Of a DNA stretch of 64,000 bases, positions 56,982 to 64,000 are shown piece by piece (the stretch's first letter is position 1; each line of letters opens with the position of its first letter). This stretch comes from Burkholderia humptydooensis (GTDB lineage: Bacteria > Pseudomonadota > Gammaproteobacteria > Burkholderiales > Burkholderiaceae), in NCBI RefSeq assembly GCF_001513745.1, contig NZ_CP013380.1, positions 3,906,001 to 3,970,000 of the forward strand. Reading direction: 5' to 3'. The notes below the pieces were generated by a model. It was not told the origin of the DNA and did not search any database. It saw only the letters and a list, made by a program, of their open reading frames with translations. A program made the position numbers and the translations under genes.

Positions 56982-58420
56982 GCGCCGCGCGCGGCTGCGC
57001 GCGCGGCGGTGCCGAAGCTCGGCCGTTTCGGGTCGTAGGTCCAGCCCGGCATCAGGCATCGCATTGCCCGCGCATCGTCGCGTGCGCCCGGGCCGAGCGT
57101 TTCGTACAGCGCATGAGCCTGCATCACGCGGTCCATGTCGAGCTCGATGCCGAGCCCGGGCCTCTCCGGCACCGCAACGTGCCCGCGCGCGATTGCAAGC
57201 GGCTCGCGCGTCAGCCGCTCGTCGGCTTCCTGCCAGATCCAGTGCGTATCGATCGCGGTGATGCGGCCGGGCGCGGCGGCTGCGACGTGCGTGAACATCG
57301 CGAGCGAAATGTCGAAGTGATTGTTCGAATGCGAGCCCCACGTGAGCCCCCATTCGTCGCACAATTGCGCGACGCGCACCGAGCCCTGCATCGTCCAGAA
57401 ATGCGGATCGGCGAGCGGAATGTCGACCGCCTGCAACGCCGCCGCGTGGCCGAGCTGACGCCAGTCGGTCGCGATCATGTTGGTCGCCGTCGGCACGCCC
57501 GTCGCGCGCTTGAATTCGGCCATGATCTCGCGGCCCGAATAGCCGGCCTCCGGCCCGCACGGATCTTCCGCATACGCGAGCAGATCACGCCGGCCCCGGC
57601 ACAGCGCGATCGCTTCGTCGAGCGACCATGCGCCGTTCGGATCGAGCGTCACGCGCGCGCGCGGAAAGCGCGCCTTGATCGCCGCGACCGCTTCCATCTC
57701 GTCCTCGCCGTCCATCACGCCGCCCTTCAGCTTGAAATCGGCGAAGCCGTAGCGATCGGCGGCGGCTTCGGCTAGACGCACGATGGCGGCCGGCGTCAGC
57801 GCCGCCTCGCGGCGCGCGCGCAGCCATGCGTCGCCGCCGTCCGCGCCCGCCGGATACGGCAGATCGGTGTCGCGGCGCTCGCCGACGTAGAACAGGTACG
57901 CGAGCATCGGCGCCGCGTCGCGCTGCCGGCCCGCACCGAGCAGATCGGCCACCGGCGCGCCGACGAACTGACCGAGCAGATCGAGAAGCGCCGCTTCGAC
58001 CGCGGTCACGACGTTGTCCATCCGCAGGTTGATCTCGTGCGGCTGCCGCAGCACCTCGGCCTCCGACGCCGAGCTCACCTGATGGACGGTGGCCTGATGC
58101 GCGGCGGGGCCGTCGCCCGCGAGCGAGCGGCGAATCCCGGCGAGCACGCCGTTCATGCGGCCGATCGACTGCCCGACGACGAGCGGCGCCGCACGCTCGA
58201 GCGCGCGGCGAATGCCATCGCCGCCCGGCACTTCGCCGGCGCCCACATGCCCGGCATCGTCGTTCAGGATCACGATGTTTCGCGTGAAGAACGGCGCGTG
58301 CGCGCCGCACAGATTCAGCAGCATGCTGTCGCGGCCCGCGACGGGAATCACCCGCATCCGCGTGACGAGCGGCGTCTGCGCGTGCGCTTGTGCGATAGCG
58401 TCGATCGTATTCTGCGTCAT
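56978..58420 (-). CDS. Glucarate dehydratase paralogue (GudX-like)
   Basis: A 480-residue paralogue of the following gene, longer than typical GudD. Catalytic positions are kept: Lys230/Lys232, Asp260, Glu285, Asn314, Asp338 and His364. Between about residues 100 and 135 the GudD-type [10 protein letters not shown] region is replaced by a longer, unrelated segment ([19 protein letters not shown]). This may alter the substrate-capping loop and specificity, as in E. coli GudX. ATG 58420 is chosen with GAGG ten bases upstream; ATG 58429 is too close to it. Confidence 0.88.
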   Translation of the reverse strand: MTQNTIDAIAQAHAQTPLVTRMRVIPVAGRDSMLLNLCGAHAPFFTRNIVILNDDAGHVGAGEVPGGDGIRRALERAAPLVVGQSIGRMNGVLAGIRRSLAGDGPAAHQATVHQVSSASEAEVLRQPHEINLRMDNVVTAVEAALLDLLGQFVGAPVADLLGAGRQRDAAPMLAYLFYVGERRDTDLPYPAGADGGDAWLRARREAALTPAAIVRLAEAAADRYGFADFKLKGGVMDGEDEMEAVAAIKARFPRARVTLDPNGAWSLDEAIALCRGRRDLLAYAEDPCGPEAGYSGREIMAEFKRATGVPTATNMIATDWRQLGHAAALQAVDIPLADPHFWTMQGSVRVAQLCDEWGLTWGSHSNNHFDISLAMFTHVAAAAPGRITAIDTHWIWQEADERLTREPLAIARGHVAVPERPGLGIELDMDRVMQAHALYETLGPGARDDARAMRCLMPGWTYDPKRPSFGTAARAAARGA

Positions 58421-58437
58421 GTTCGGCATGCCTCGCT

Positions 58438-59793
58438 TCACGATGCCGGCTTCAGTTCGACGCGCCTGATCTCGCCCACCACGAACAGATAGCAGACGCA
58501 CGCGACGAGCGCATGAAGCCCCACGTAGACGAGCGCGCCGTTGAACGAGCCGGTCCTGTTGACGATGTAGCCGATCGCGATCGGCGTCGTGATGCTCGAC
58601 AGGTTGCCGAACGTGTTCATCAATGCGCCGGACAGGCCCGCGATCTGCTTCGGCGCGGTGTCCGAATTGACCGCCCAGCCGAGCGCGCCCATGCCCTTGC
58701 CGAAGAACGCGAGCGCCATCACCGCGACGACGATGCCCTGCGTGTCGACATAATTGCAGATCACCATGCTGATCGACAGCAGCATGCCGAGCACGATCGG
58801 CACCTTGCGCGCGACCGACAGCGACGCGCCGCGGCGCAGCAGCGCATCGGAGACGATTCCGCCGAGAATGCCGCCGAGGAAGCCGCACACGGCCGGCACC
58901 GACGCGACGAAGCCCGCCTTCAGGATCGACATCCCGCGCGCCTGCACGAGGTACACCGGGAACCACGTGATGAAGAAGTACGTGAGCGCGTTGATGCAGT
59001 ACTGCGCGACGTAGATGCCCATCATCATCCGGTTCTTCAGCAACTGCCTGATGTAGCCGAGATCGGGGCCTTCCGCCTTCGCGACGCCCGCGCGATCCAT
59101 GTTGACGAGGCCGCCGCCGTTCTCGATGTATTCGATCTCCGCTCGGGTCATGCGCGGGTGATCCTTCGGATCGCGTACGAAGAGCCGCCACGCGCACGCC
59201 GCCGCGATGCCGATCACACCCATCACGACGAACACGTAGTGCCAGCCGAAGCGATGCACGAGCCACGCCATCAGCGGCGCGAAGATCACCGTCGCCGCGT
59301 ACTGCGCGGAGTTGAAGATCGCGGAGGCGGTGCCGCGCTCGTTCGCCGGGAACCATGCGGCCACGATCCGGCTGTTCGCCGGAAACGAAGGCGCCTCCGC
59401 GACGCCGACGAGAAAGCGCAGCGCGAACACGGCCACGATCGCGGCGATGCCGGTGAAGAAGCCGATCGCGCCTTGCGCGAGCGTGAAGATCGACCACGTC
59501 AGGATGCTCGCCGCATAAACGCGCCGGGAACCGAAACGATCGAGGAGCCAGCCGCCCGGAATCTGCGCGATCACGTACGCCCAGCCGAATGCGGAGAAGA
59601 TGTAGCCGAGCGATACCGCGTCGATGCCGAGATCCTTCTGCATCGCCGAGCCGGCGATCGAGATCGTCGCGCGGTCCGCGTAGTTGATCGTCGTCACGAC
59701 GAACAGCATCGCGAGAATCATGAAGCGCACGCGGCTCACGCGCTCGACGCGCGGCGTGCTGCGCGCACCCACGGCGGGGGCTTTGATGTCCAT
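58438..59793 (-). CDS. gudP: Galactarate/glucarate MFS transporter (GudP/GarP type)
   Basis: A 451-residue ACS-family symporter. [28 protein letters not shown] (TM1) and [28 protein letters not shown] (TM4 to loop) are the GudP/GarP signatures. It lies between the semialdehyde dehydrogenase and glucarate dehydratase genes. ATG 59793 has a strong AAGGAGGAG site. It would bring in D-glucarate and D-galactarate with protons. Confidence 0.92.
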   Translation of the reverse strand: MDIKAPAVGARSTPRVERVSRVRFMILAMLFVVTTINYADRATISIAGSAMQKDLGIDAVSLGYIFSAFGWAYVIAQIPGGWLLDRFGSRRVYAASILTWSIFTLAQGAIGFFTGIAAIVAVFALRFLVGVAEAPSFPANSRIVAAWFPANERGTASAIFNSAQYAATVIFAPLMAWLVHRFGWHYVFVVMGVIGIAAACAWRLFVRDPKDHPRMTRAEIEYIENGGGLVNMDRAGVAKAEGPDLGYIRQLLKNRMMMGIYVAQYCINALTYFFITWFPVYLVQARGMSILKAGFVASVPAVCGFLGGILGGIVSDALLRRGASLSVARKVPIVLGMLLSISMVICNYVDTQGIVVAVMALAFFGKGMGALGWAVNSDTAPKQIAGLSGALMNTFGNLSSITTPIAIGYIVNRTGSFNGALVYVGLHALVACVCYLFVVGEIRRVELKPAS

Positions 59794-59879
59794 TGTCTCC
59801 TCCTTCCGCCGGCGTCCATTATGCGCCGGTCGTTTCAGCGCCGGGCCTGCCGCGGCCCGGCTTCGCGCGAATATCGCGA

Positions 59880-61238
59880 TCAGGCCCAGGTTCCGTCGAC
59901 GAGGCGGCGCAGCCGCAGCGGATTGTCGTCCTGCAGCGCGGGCGGCAGCAGCGCGGCGGGCAGGTCCTGATAGCAGATGGGCCGCAGGAAGCGCTCGATC
60001 GCCGCGGTGCCGACCGACGTTGCGCGCGCATCCGTCGTCGCGGGCCACGGGCCGCCGTGCACCATCGCATGACAGACTTCGACGCCCGTCGGCCAGCCGT
60101 TCGCGATGATGCGGCCCGCCTTGCGCTCGAGCACGGGCAACAGCGCGCGAGCGAGCGACGCGTCACCGTCGTCGAGATGCAAGGTCGCGGTCAACTGGCC
60201 GTCGAGCCGCTCGGCGATCGCGCACAGCTCGGCCGCGTCGCGGCAGCGCACGAGAAGCGCCGTCGCGCCGAAGATCTCGTCGTGCAGCGCGGGCTGCGCG
60301 ATGAAGTGCCGCGCATCCGTCTCGAACAAGCCGGCGCGTCCGCGATTCGGCAGGTCGCTCGCATCGCCGCGCGCGACGCACCGCACGCCGGCCGTAGCCG
60401 CGAGGCGCTCGACGCCGCGCACGTACGCCGAGTGAATGCCGGGCGTGAGCATCGGCTGCGCGGCGCTCGTGGCGAGCGCATCGGCGGCGGCGTGCACGAA
60501 CGCATCGACGCCCGGCCCGTCGATCGCGAGCAGCAGGCCCGGATTCGTGCAGAACTGCCCGGCGCCGAGCGTGAGCGACGCGACGAATTGCCGGCCGAGC
60601 GCGCCGCCGCGCTGCGCGAGCGCGTCGGGCAGCAGGAACACGGGATTGATCGCGCTCAGCTCGCCATACATCGGAATCGGCTGCGCGCGCGATTGCGCGA
60701 TGCGCAGCAGCGCCTCGCCGCCCGCGCGCGAGCCGGTGAAGCCGACCGCCCGGATGCGCGGATCGGCGACGAGCGCGAGCGCGACGGGGCCGAGCGCGAT
60801 GCGCCGCATCCGCAGATCGGCGCGCGGCAGCGGCTCGCGCGCGGGCAGCGCGGAATCGATGCGCGCGCCGACCGCGTCGCCCGCGCGCACGACCGAAGCG
60901 AACAGACGCAATTGACCGCAGGTGCGCGCGCGCTCGCCTTCGAGACGCGCGCGCGGCAACGCGGTTTCGGCGATCGCGCGTTCGATCAGCGCATCGCCGA
61001 GCGCCTCGATCTCCGTCGCGATCGCTTCGAGAAACGCGGCGCGCGCGTTGGGTTCGGTGTCGCGATACGCGTCGAACGCGGCGGCGGCCAGCTCGCAGGC
61101 ACGCGCGACGTCCGCAGGCGTCGCGAGCGCGAACGGCGGCTCGAGCGTCGCGCCTGTCGCCGGATCGATCGCGCGCACGGCGCGCTCGCCGGGCGCGACG
61201 CGTTCGCCGCCCAGCATCAGCTCGCCGCTCACAGGCAT
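59880..61238 (-). pseudogene. 2,5-dioxovalerate (alpha-ketoglutarate semialdehyde) dehydrogenase with internal in-frame deletion
   Basis: 452 residues; intact relatives have about 525. Residues 1-153 and the remainder align well with the KGSADH family: PATGATLEPPFALATPADV, IRAVGFTGSRAGGEAL, Glu193 in MYGELSAINP, Cys230 in GAGQFCTNPG. But LGPVA (about residue 153, nt 60782) runs directly into ALVADPRIRAVGF. The intervening segment expected in the family is missing: the FGASNFPLAF loop, the VVVKAH NAD-binding lysine region and two helices, about 70-75 residues. The reading frame is preserved. Loss of the cofactor-binding fold should abolish activity. It overlaps kdgD by ten bases. Confidence 0.8.
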
Positions 61239-62179
61239 GCTTGCACCTCGGCAACCTCGGCGACGTCGGCGATCCGCGCGACGAGCACCGACAGCTCGGC
61301 CAGCTCCGCGCCCGTCAGATCGACAAGCGGCGCACGCACGGGGCCCGCGCCGCGGCCGACCACCTTCATCCCGGCCTTCACGATCGACACCGCATAGCCG
61401 CGCTTGCGATTGCGCAGCGCGATGTACGGCAGAACGAACTGATCGAGCATCGCGTACACCTTCGCATGATCCTGCGCGCGCACGGCCGCGTAGAAATCGA
61501 GCGCGAAGCGCGGCACGAAGTTGAAGATCGCCGACGAGTACGTCGTCACGCCGAGCGTCAGGTACGGCAGCGCGAACGTCTCCGCGGTCGGCAGGCCGCC
61601 GATGTATGTGAAGCGCTCGCCGAGCCGCGTGTAGATGCGCGTCATCAACTCGATGTCGCCGACGCCGTCCTTGAAGCCGACGAGGTTCGGGCAGCGCTCG
61701 GCGAGGCGCGCGAGCGCGTTTTCGTCGAGCACCTGGTTCGCGCGGTTGTAGACGATCACGCCGAGGCGCGTCGCGCGGCAGACCTGCTCGACGTGCGCGG
61801 CGACGCCGTCCGCCGCCGCCTCCGTCAGATACGGCGGGAACAGCAGGATGCCGTCGGCGCCCGCCGCCTCGGCGGCCTTGCAATAGTCGATCGCCATCGC
61901 GGTGCCGTAGCCCGCCGGCGCGATCACGGGCAGCCGGCCGCCGGTTTCGGCGACTGCCGCGCGCACGACGCGGTCGACTTCGGCGGGCGTGAGCGAGAAG
62001 AACTCGCCCGTGCCGCCCGCGGCGAAGAGGCCCGCGGCGTCGTGGCTGAAGAGCCAGCCGAGGTTCGCGCGGTAGGCGGCCTCGTCGAACGACAGATCGG
62101 GCTTGAAATGCGTGACCGGAAAGGACAGCAGGCCAGAGCCGATCTGGCGGGCGAATTCGGTGGGCGTATAGCGTGACAT
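61229..62179 (-). CDS. kdgD: 5-dehydro-4-deoxyglucarate dehydratase
   Basis: A 316-residue DHDPS-family enzyme. It converts 5-dehydro-4-deoxy-D-glucarate to 2-oxoglutarate semialdehyde (2,5-dioxopentanoate), releasing CO2 and water. Schiff-base Lys170 is in [11 protein letters not shown] and Tyr144 in [27 protein letters not shown] and the late [28 protein letters not shown] are typical of KdgD. First gene of the nine-gene operon, divergent from the LysR gene. The start ATG 62179 has no strong ribosome-binding site. Confidence 0.93.
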   Translation of the reverse strand: MSRYTPTEFARQIGSGLLSFPVTHFKPDLSFDEAAYRANLGWLFSHDAAGLFAAGGTGEFFSLTPAEVDRVVRAAVAETGGRLPVIAPAGYGTAMAIDYCKAAEAAGADGILLFPPYLTEAAADGVAAHVEQVCRATRLGVIVYNRANQVLDENALARLAERCPNLVGFKDGVGDIELMTRIYTRLGERFTYIGGLPTAETFALPYLTLGVTTYSSAIFNFVPRFALDFYAAVRAQDHAKVYAMLDQFVLPYIALRNRKRGYAVSIVKAGMKVVGRGAGPVRAPLVDLTGAELAELSVLVARIADVAEVAEVQACL

Positions 62180-62247
62180 GAGCGTTCGTGCCGGTGCGGC
62201 GTGACAAGGAGTAAGCGAAGTAGTGAGCGGATTCTTGCACCGTGAAC

Positions 62248-62296
62248 GATTCAAGTCCAAGATAACCGATGACTCAATCAATACATGTTTTGAATC
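62248..62296. promoter_or_regulatory. Dyad in the kdgD/LysR divergent promoter region
   Basis: GATTCAA (62248-62254) and TTGAATC (62290-62296) form a 7-bp inverted repeat with a 35-bp gap, in the AT-rich centre of the 118-bp spacer. The arrangement would suit two LysR-type dimers bridging activation and autoregulation sites. Binding is inferred. Confidence 0.4.
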
Positions 62297-62297
62297 A

Positions 62298-63194
62298 ATG
62301 TTCGAACTCAGCCAGCTTCGCTGCTTCGTCGCCGTCGCAGAGGAATTGCACTTCGGGCGCGCGGCCGAGCGCCTGCACATGACGCAGCCGCCGCTGTCCC
62401 GGCAGGTGCGCCTGCTCGAGCACCAGATCGGCACCGAGCTGCTCGAGCGCACGAGCCGCTCGGTGAAGCTGACGGCGGCCGGCCGCGGCTTCCTGCCCGA
62501 TGCGGCCCGCATTCTGCGGCTCGCCGACGAAGCGGCGGCCACCGCGCGCCGCGTCGCGACGGGCGCGGCCGGCACGCTCGCGATCGGCTTCACCGCGTCG
62601 GTGGGCTATGGCCTGTTGCCGTCGCTCGTGAGCGCGGTGCGCGCGGCGTCGCCGGACGTGCGCCTCACGCTGAAGGAGATGGTGAGCGGCGCGCAGCTCG
62701 AAGCGCTCGACGCTCGGCTGATCGACGTCGGGCTGCTGCGCCCGCCCGTCGAGCACGGCGAGCTCGCGTCGGCGCCGTGCGTGCGCGAAGCGCTCGTGCT
62801 CGCGCTGCCGCAGGCGAGCGCCGGCGCGTGGCCGAAGCATCCGACGCTGCGAGATTGCGAAGGCAAGCCGCTCCTGATGTATTCGCCTTACGAGGCGCGC
62901 TATTTTCACCAACTGGTGAGCGGGCTGCTCGAGCGCGCCGACGTGCTGCCCGACATCGTCGAATACGTGAGCCAGATCCATTCGATGCTGGCGCTCGTGC
63001 GCGCGGGCATCGGGGCCGCGCTGATTCCGGCGGCGGCATCGATGCTGCACTTCGAAGGGGTCGTCTACCGGCCGGTGCGCACGACGCCGGCGAAGCCCGT
63101 CGAGCTGACGCTCGCGTATCGCAAGGACAACGACAATCCGGTGTTCGGCGCGCTGAAGGATGTGCTGCGCAAGTCGCTCGCCGGAGGGCGATGA
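62298..63194 (+). CDS. LysR-family transcriptional regulator
   Basis: A 298-residue regulator. The N-terminal helix-turn-helix ([40 protein letters not shown] in pattern, residues 2-41) is followed by a periplasmic-binding-like effector domain with [17 protein letters not shown] and GEGK-free [17 protein letters not shown]. It diverges from the hexuronate/aldarate operon and is its likely activator, responding to an aldarate or pathway intermediate (inference). ATG 62298 begins MFELSQL. Confidence 0.92.
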   Translation: MFELSQLRCFVAVAEELHFGRAAERLHMTQPPLSRQVRLLEHQIGTELLERTSRSVKLTAAGRGFLPDAARILRLADEAAATARRVATGAAGTLAIGFTASVGYGLLPSLVSAVRAASPDVRLTLKEMVSGAQLEALDARLIDVGLLRPPVEHGELASAPCVREALVLALPQASAGAWPKHPTLRDCEGKPLLMYSPYEARYFHQLVSGLLERADVLPDIVEYVSQIHSMLALVRAGIGAALIPAAASMLHFEGVVYRPVRTTPAKPVELTLAYRKDNDNPVFGALKDVLRKSLAGGR

Positions 63195-63246
63195 AGGAAC
63201 GCATGCCGGCGCAGCCGAGCGTCGAGCGGTGGAGAGGGAAGCGACA

Positions 63247-64000
63247 TCACACCGGCCACAGCGGCCCTTCCTGCATCGCGCCGATCTGCTCGCGCAATTC
63301 GAGCACGCGCGCTTCCCAATAGCGATGCGTGTTGAACCACGGAAACGCGGCCGGAAACGCGGGATCGCCCCAGCGGCGCGCGAGCCACGCCGCGTAATGG
63401 ATGAGCCGCAACGTGCGCAGCGCCTCGATCAGATGCAGCTCGCGCGGATCGAATTCGCAGAAGTCCTCGTAGCCCGCGAGCAGATCGGCGAGCGCGCGCG
63501 ACGCGCCCGGCCGGTCGCCGGGCAGAAGCAGCCACAGGTCCTGCACGGCGGGCGCCATCCGGCTGTCGTCGAAGTCGACGAAGTGCGGGCCCGCGTCGGT
63601 CCACAGCACGTTGCTCGGATGGCAGTCGCCGTGCGCGCGCAGCATCCGCACGTCGCCCGCGCGCTCGTACGCGTGCTCGACGCCTTCCAGCGCGAGCGCG
63701 ACCGCCGCTTCGTAGGCAGGCCGAACGTCGTCCGGCACGAAGTCGTGCGACAGCAGGAAATCGCGCGGCTCATAGCCGAACGTATGAATGTCGAGCGTCG
63801 GCCGCGCGGCGTACGGCTTCGTCGCGCCGACTGCGTGAATGCGTCCGATGAAGCGGCCGAGCCATTCGAGCGTGTCGCGCCGGTCGAGCTCCGGCGCACG
63901 GCCGCCGCGCCGCTCGAAGATCGCGAAGCGAAAGCCCTCGAACTCGTGCAGCGTGCGGCCGTCGAACGCGAGCGCCGGCACGGCCGGAATCTCGCGCGCG
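63247..64000 (-). CDS. SrkA/RdoA (YihE)-like protein kinase, 3' part
   Basis: The C-terminal 251 or so residues are present; the 5' end lies beyond the window. The aminoglycoside-phosphotransferase/kinase fold is visible. The catalytic loop LRAHGDCHPSNVLW (HGD, with Asn) and the metal-binding FVDFDDSRMAPAVQDLWLLL are close to E. coli SrkA, a stress-response Ser/Thr kinase. FAIFERRGGRAPEL matches the hinge region. It converges with the LysR gene across 52 bp without an obvious terminator. Confidence 0.88.
   Translation of the reverse strand, partial: AREIPAVPALAFDGRTLHEFEGFRFAIFERRGGRAPELDRRDTLEWLGRFIGRIHAVGATKPYAARPTLDIHTFGYEPRDFLLSHDFVPDDVRPAYEAAVALALEGVEHAYERAGDVRMLRAHGDCHPSNVLWTDAGPHFVDFDDSRMAPAVQDLWLLLPGDRPGASRALADLLAGYEDFCEFDPRELHLIEALRTLRLIHYAAWLARRWGDPAFPAAFPWFNTHRYWEARVLELREQIGAMQEGPLWPV

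Noticed and set aside
56978..59497. Minus-strand frame extending gudD2 upstream into the gudP region
   Set aside because: The upstream part is out of frame with gudP coding and lacks homology. The real start at 58420 has a ribosome-binding site and a family N-terminus.

Overview
The window is high-GC (roughly two thirds G+C) beta-proteobacterial chromosome. It is almost certainly Burkholderia, and gene content and order (pxp locus, dpp operon, fpr, flagellar fliSTE/fliFGHIJK block) fit the B. pseudomallei/thailandensis group. Species assignment from sequence alone is not possible. No rRNA, tRNA, CRISPR array, insertion sequence or prophage gene was seen. Base and codon use look uniform, so most of the window reads as core chromosome plus catabolic accessory operons.

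Region by region. 0.0-1.6 kb: 5' part of a lytic transglycosylase gene diverging from 5-formyltetrahydrofolate cyclo-ligase, then a MarR-like regulator. 1.7-6.5 kb: 5-oxoproline locus, pxpB-pxpC-pxpA plus the DUF969/DUF979 transporter pair. 7.0-13.9 kb (minus): dipeptide ABC operon dppABCDF with a TraB/GumN protein gene overlapping its end. 14.2-18.4 kb (minus): MHS-type symporter, a Tat-exported HiPIP, an LhgO-like FAD oxidoreductase and an orphan Lon-like AAA ATPase. 18.7-25.3 kb (plus): exported unknown protein, EEP-family hydrolase, LysE exporter, ferredoxin-NADP reductase, a soluble NarL-type two-component pair behind a repeat-rich promoter region, and an amino acid permease. 25.4-34.1 kb: XdhC-like protein, then a LacI regulator diverging from an ABC importer/GH42 beta-galactosidase operon with a perfect 20-bp palindromic operator. 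34.2-35.0 kb: PepSY-type membrane protein behind a probable Fur box.

35.3-45.6 kb is flagellar. The minus-strand fliS-fliT-(FliK-like)-(FlhB C-terminal-like) run has a sigma-28-like promoter. fliE (minus) and fliFGHIJK (plus) diverge. 45.7-50.7 kb holds a GMC oxidoreductase diverging from an AidB-like acyl-CoA dehydrogenase and a coniferyl-type aldehyde dehydrogenase.

50.8-62.2 kb is a nine-gene minus-strand operon for hexuronates and aldarates: kdgD, semialdehyde dehydrogenase, gudP-like MFS, two glucarate dehydratases, garD, uronate dehydrogenase, SMP-30 lactonase and an ExuT-like MFS, with a divergent LysR gene. Together they would take galacturonate/glucuronate, galactarate and glucarate to 2-oxoglutarate. 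However, the semialdehyde dehydrogenase lacks about 70-75 residues of its NAD-binding fold, so the last step appears broken at this locus. The window ends inside an SrkA/YihE-like kinase gene.

The most notable observations are that in-frame deletion, a near-identical tract shared by the two gudD copies, the unexplained TTACA/TGTAA repeats before the two-component genes, and the FliK-like/FlhB-C-like pair. No wholly novel defence or mobile system was recognised.
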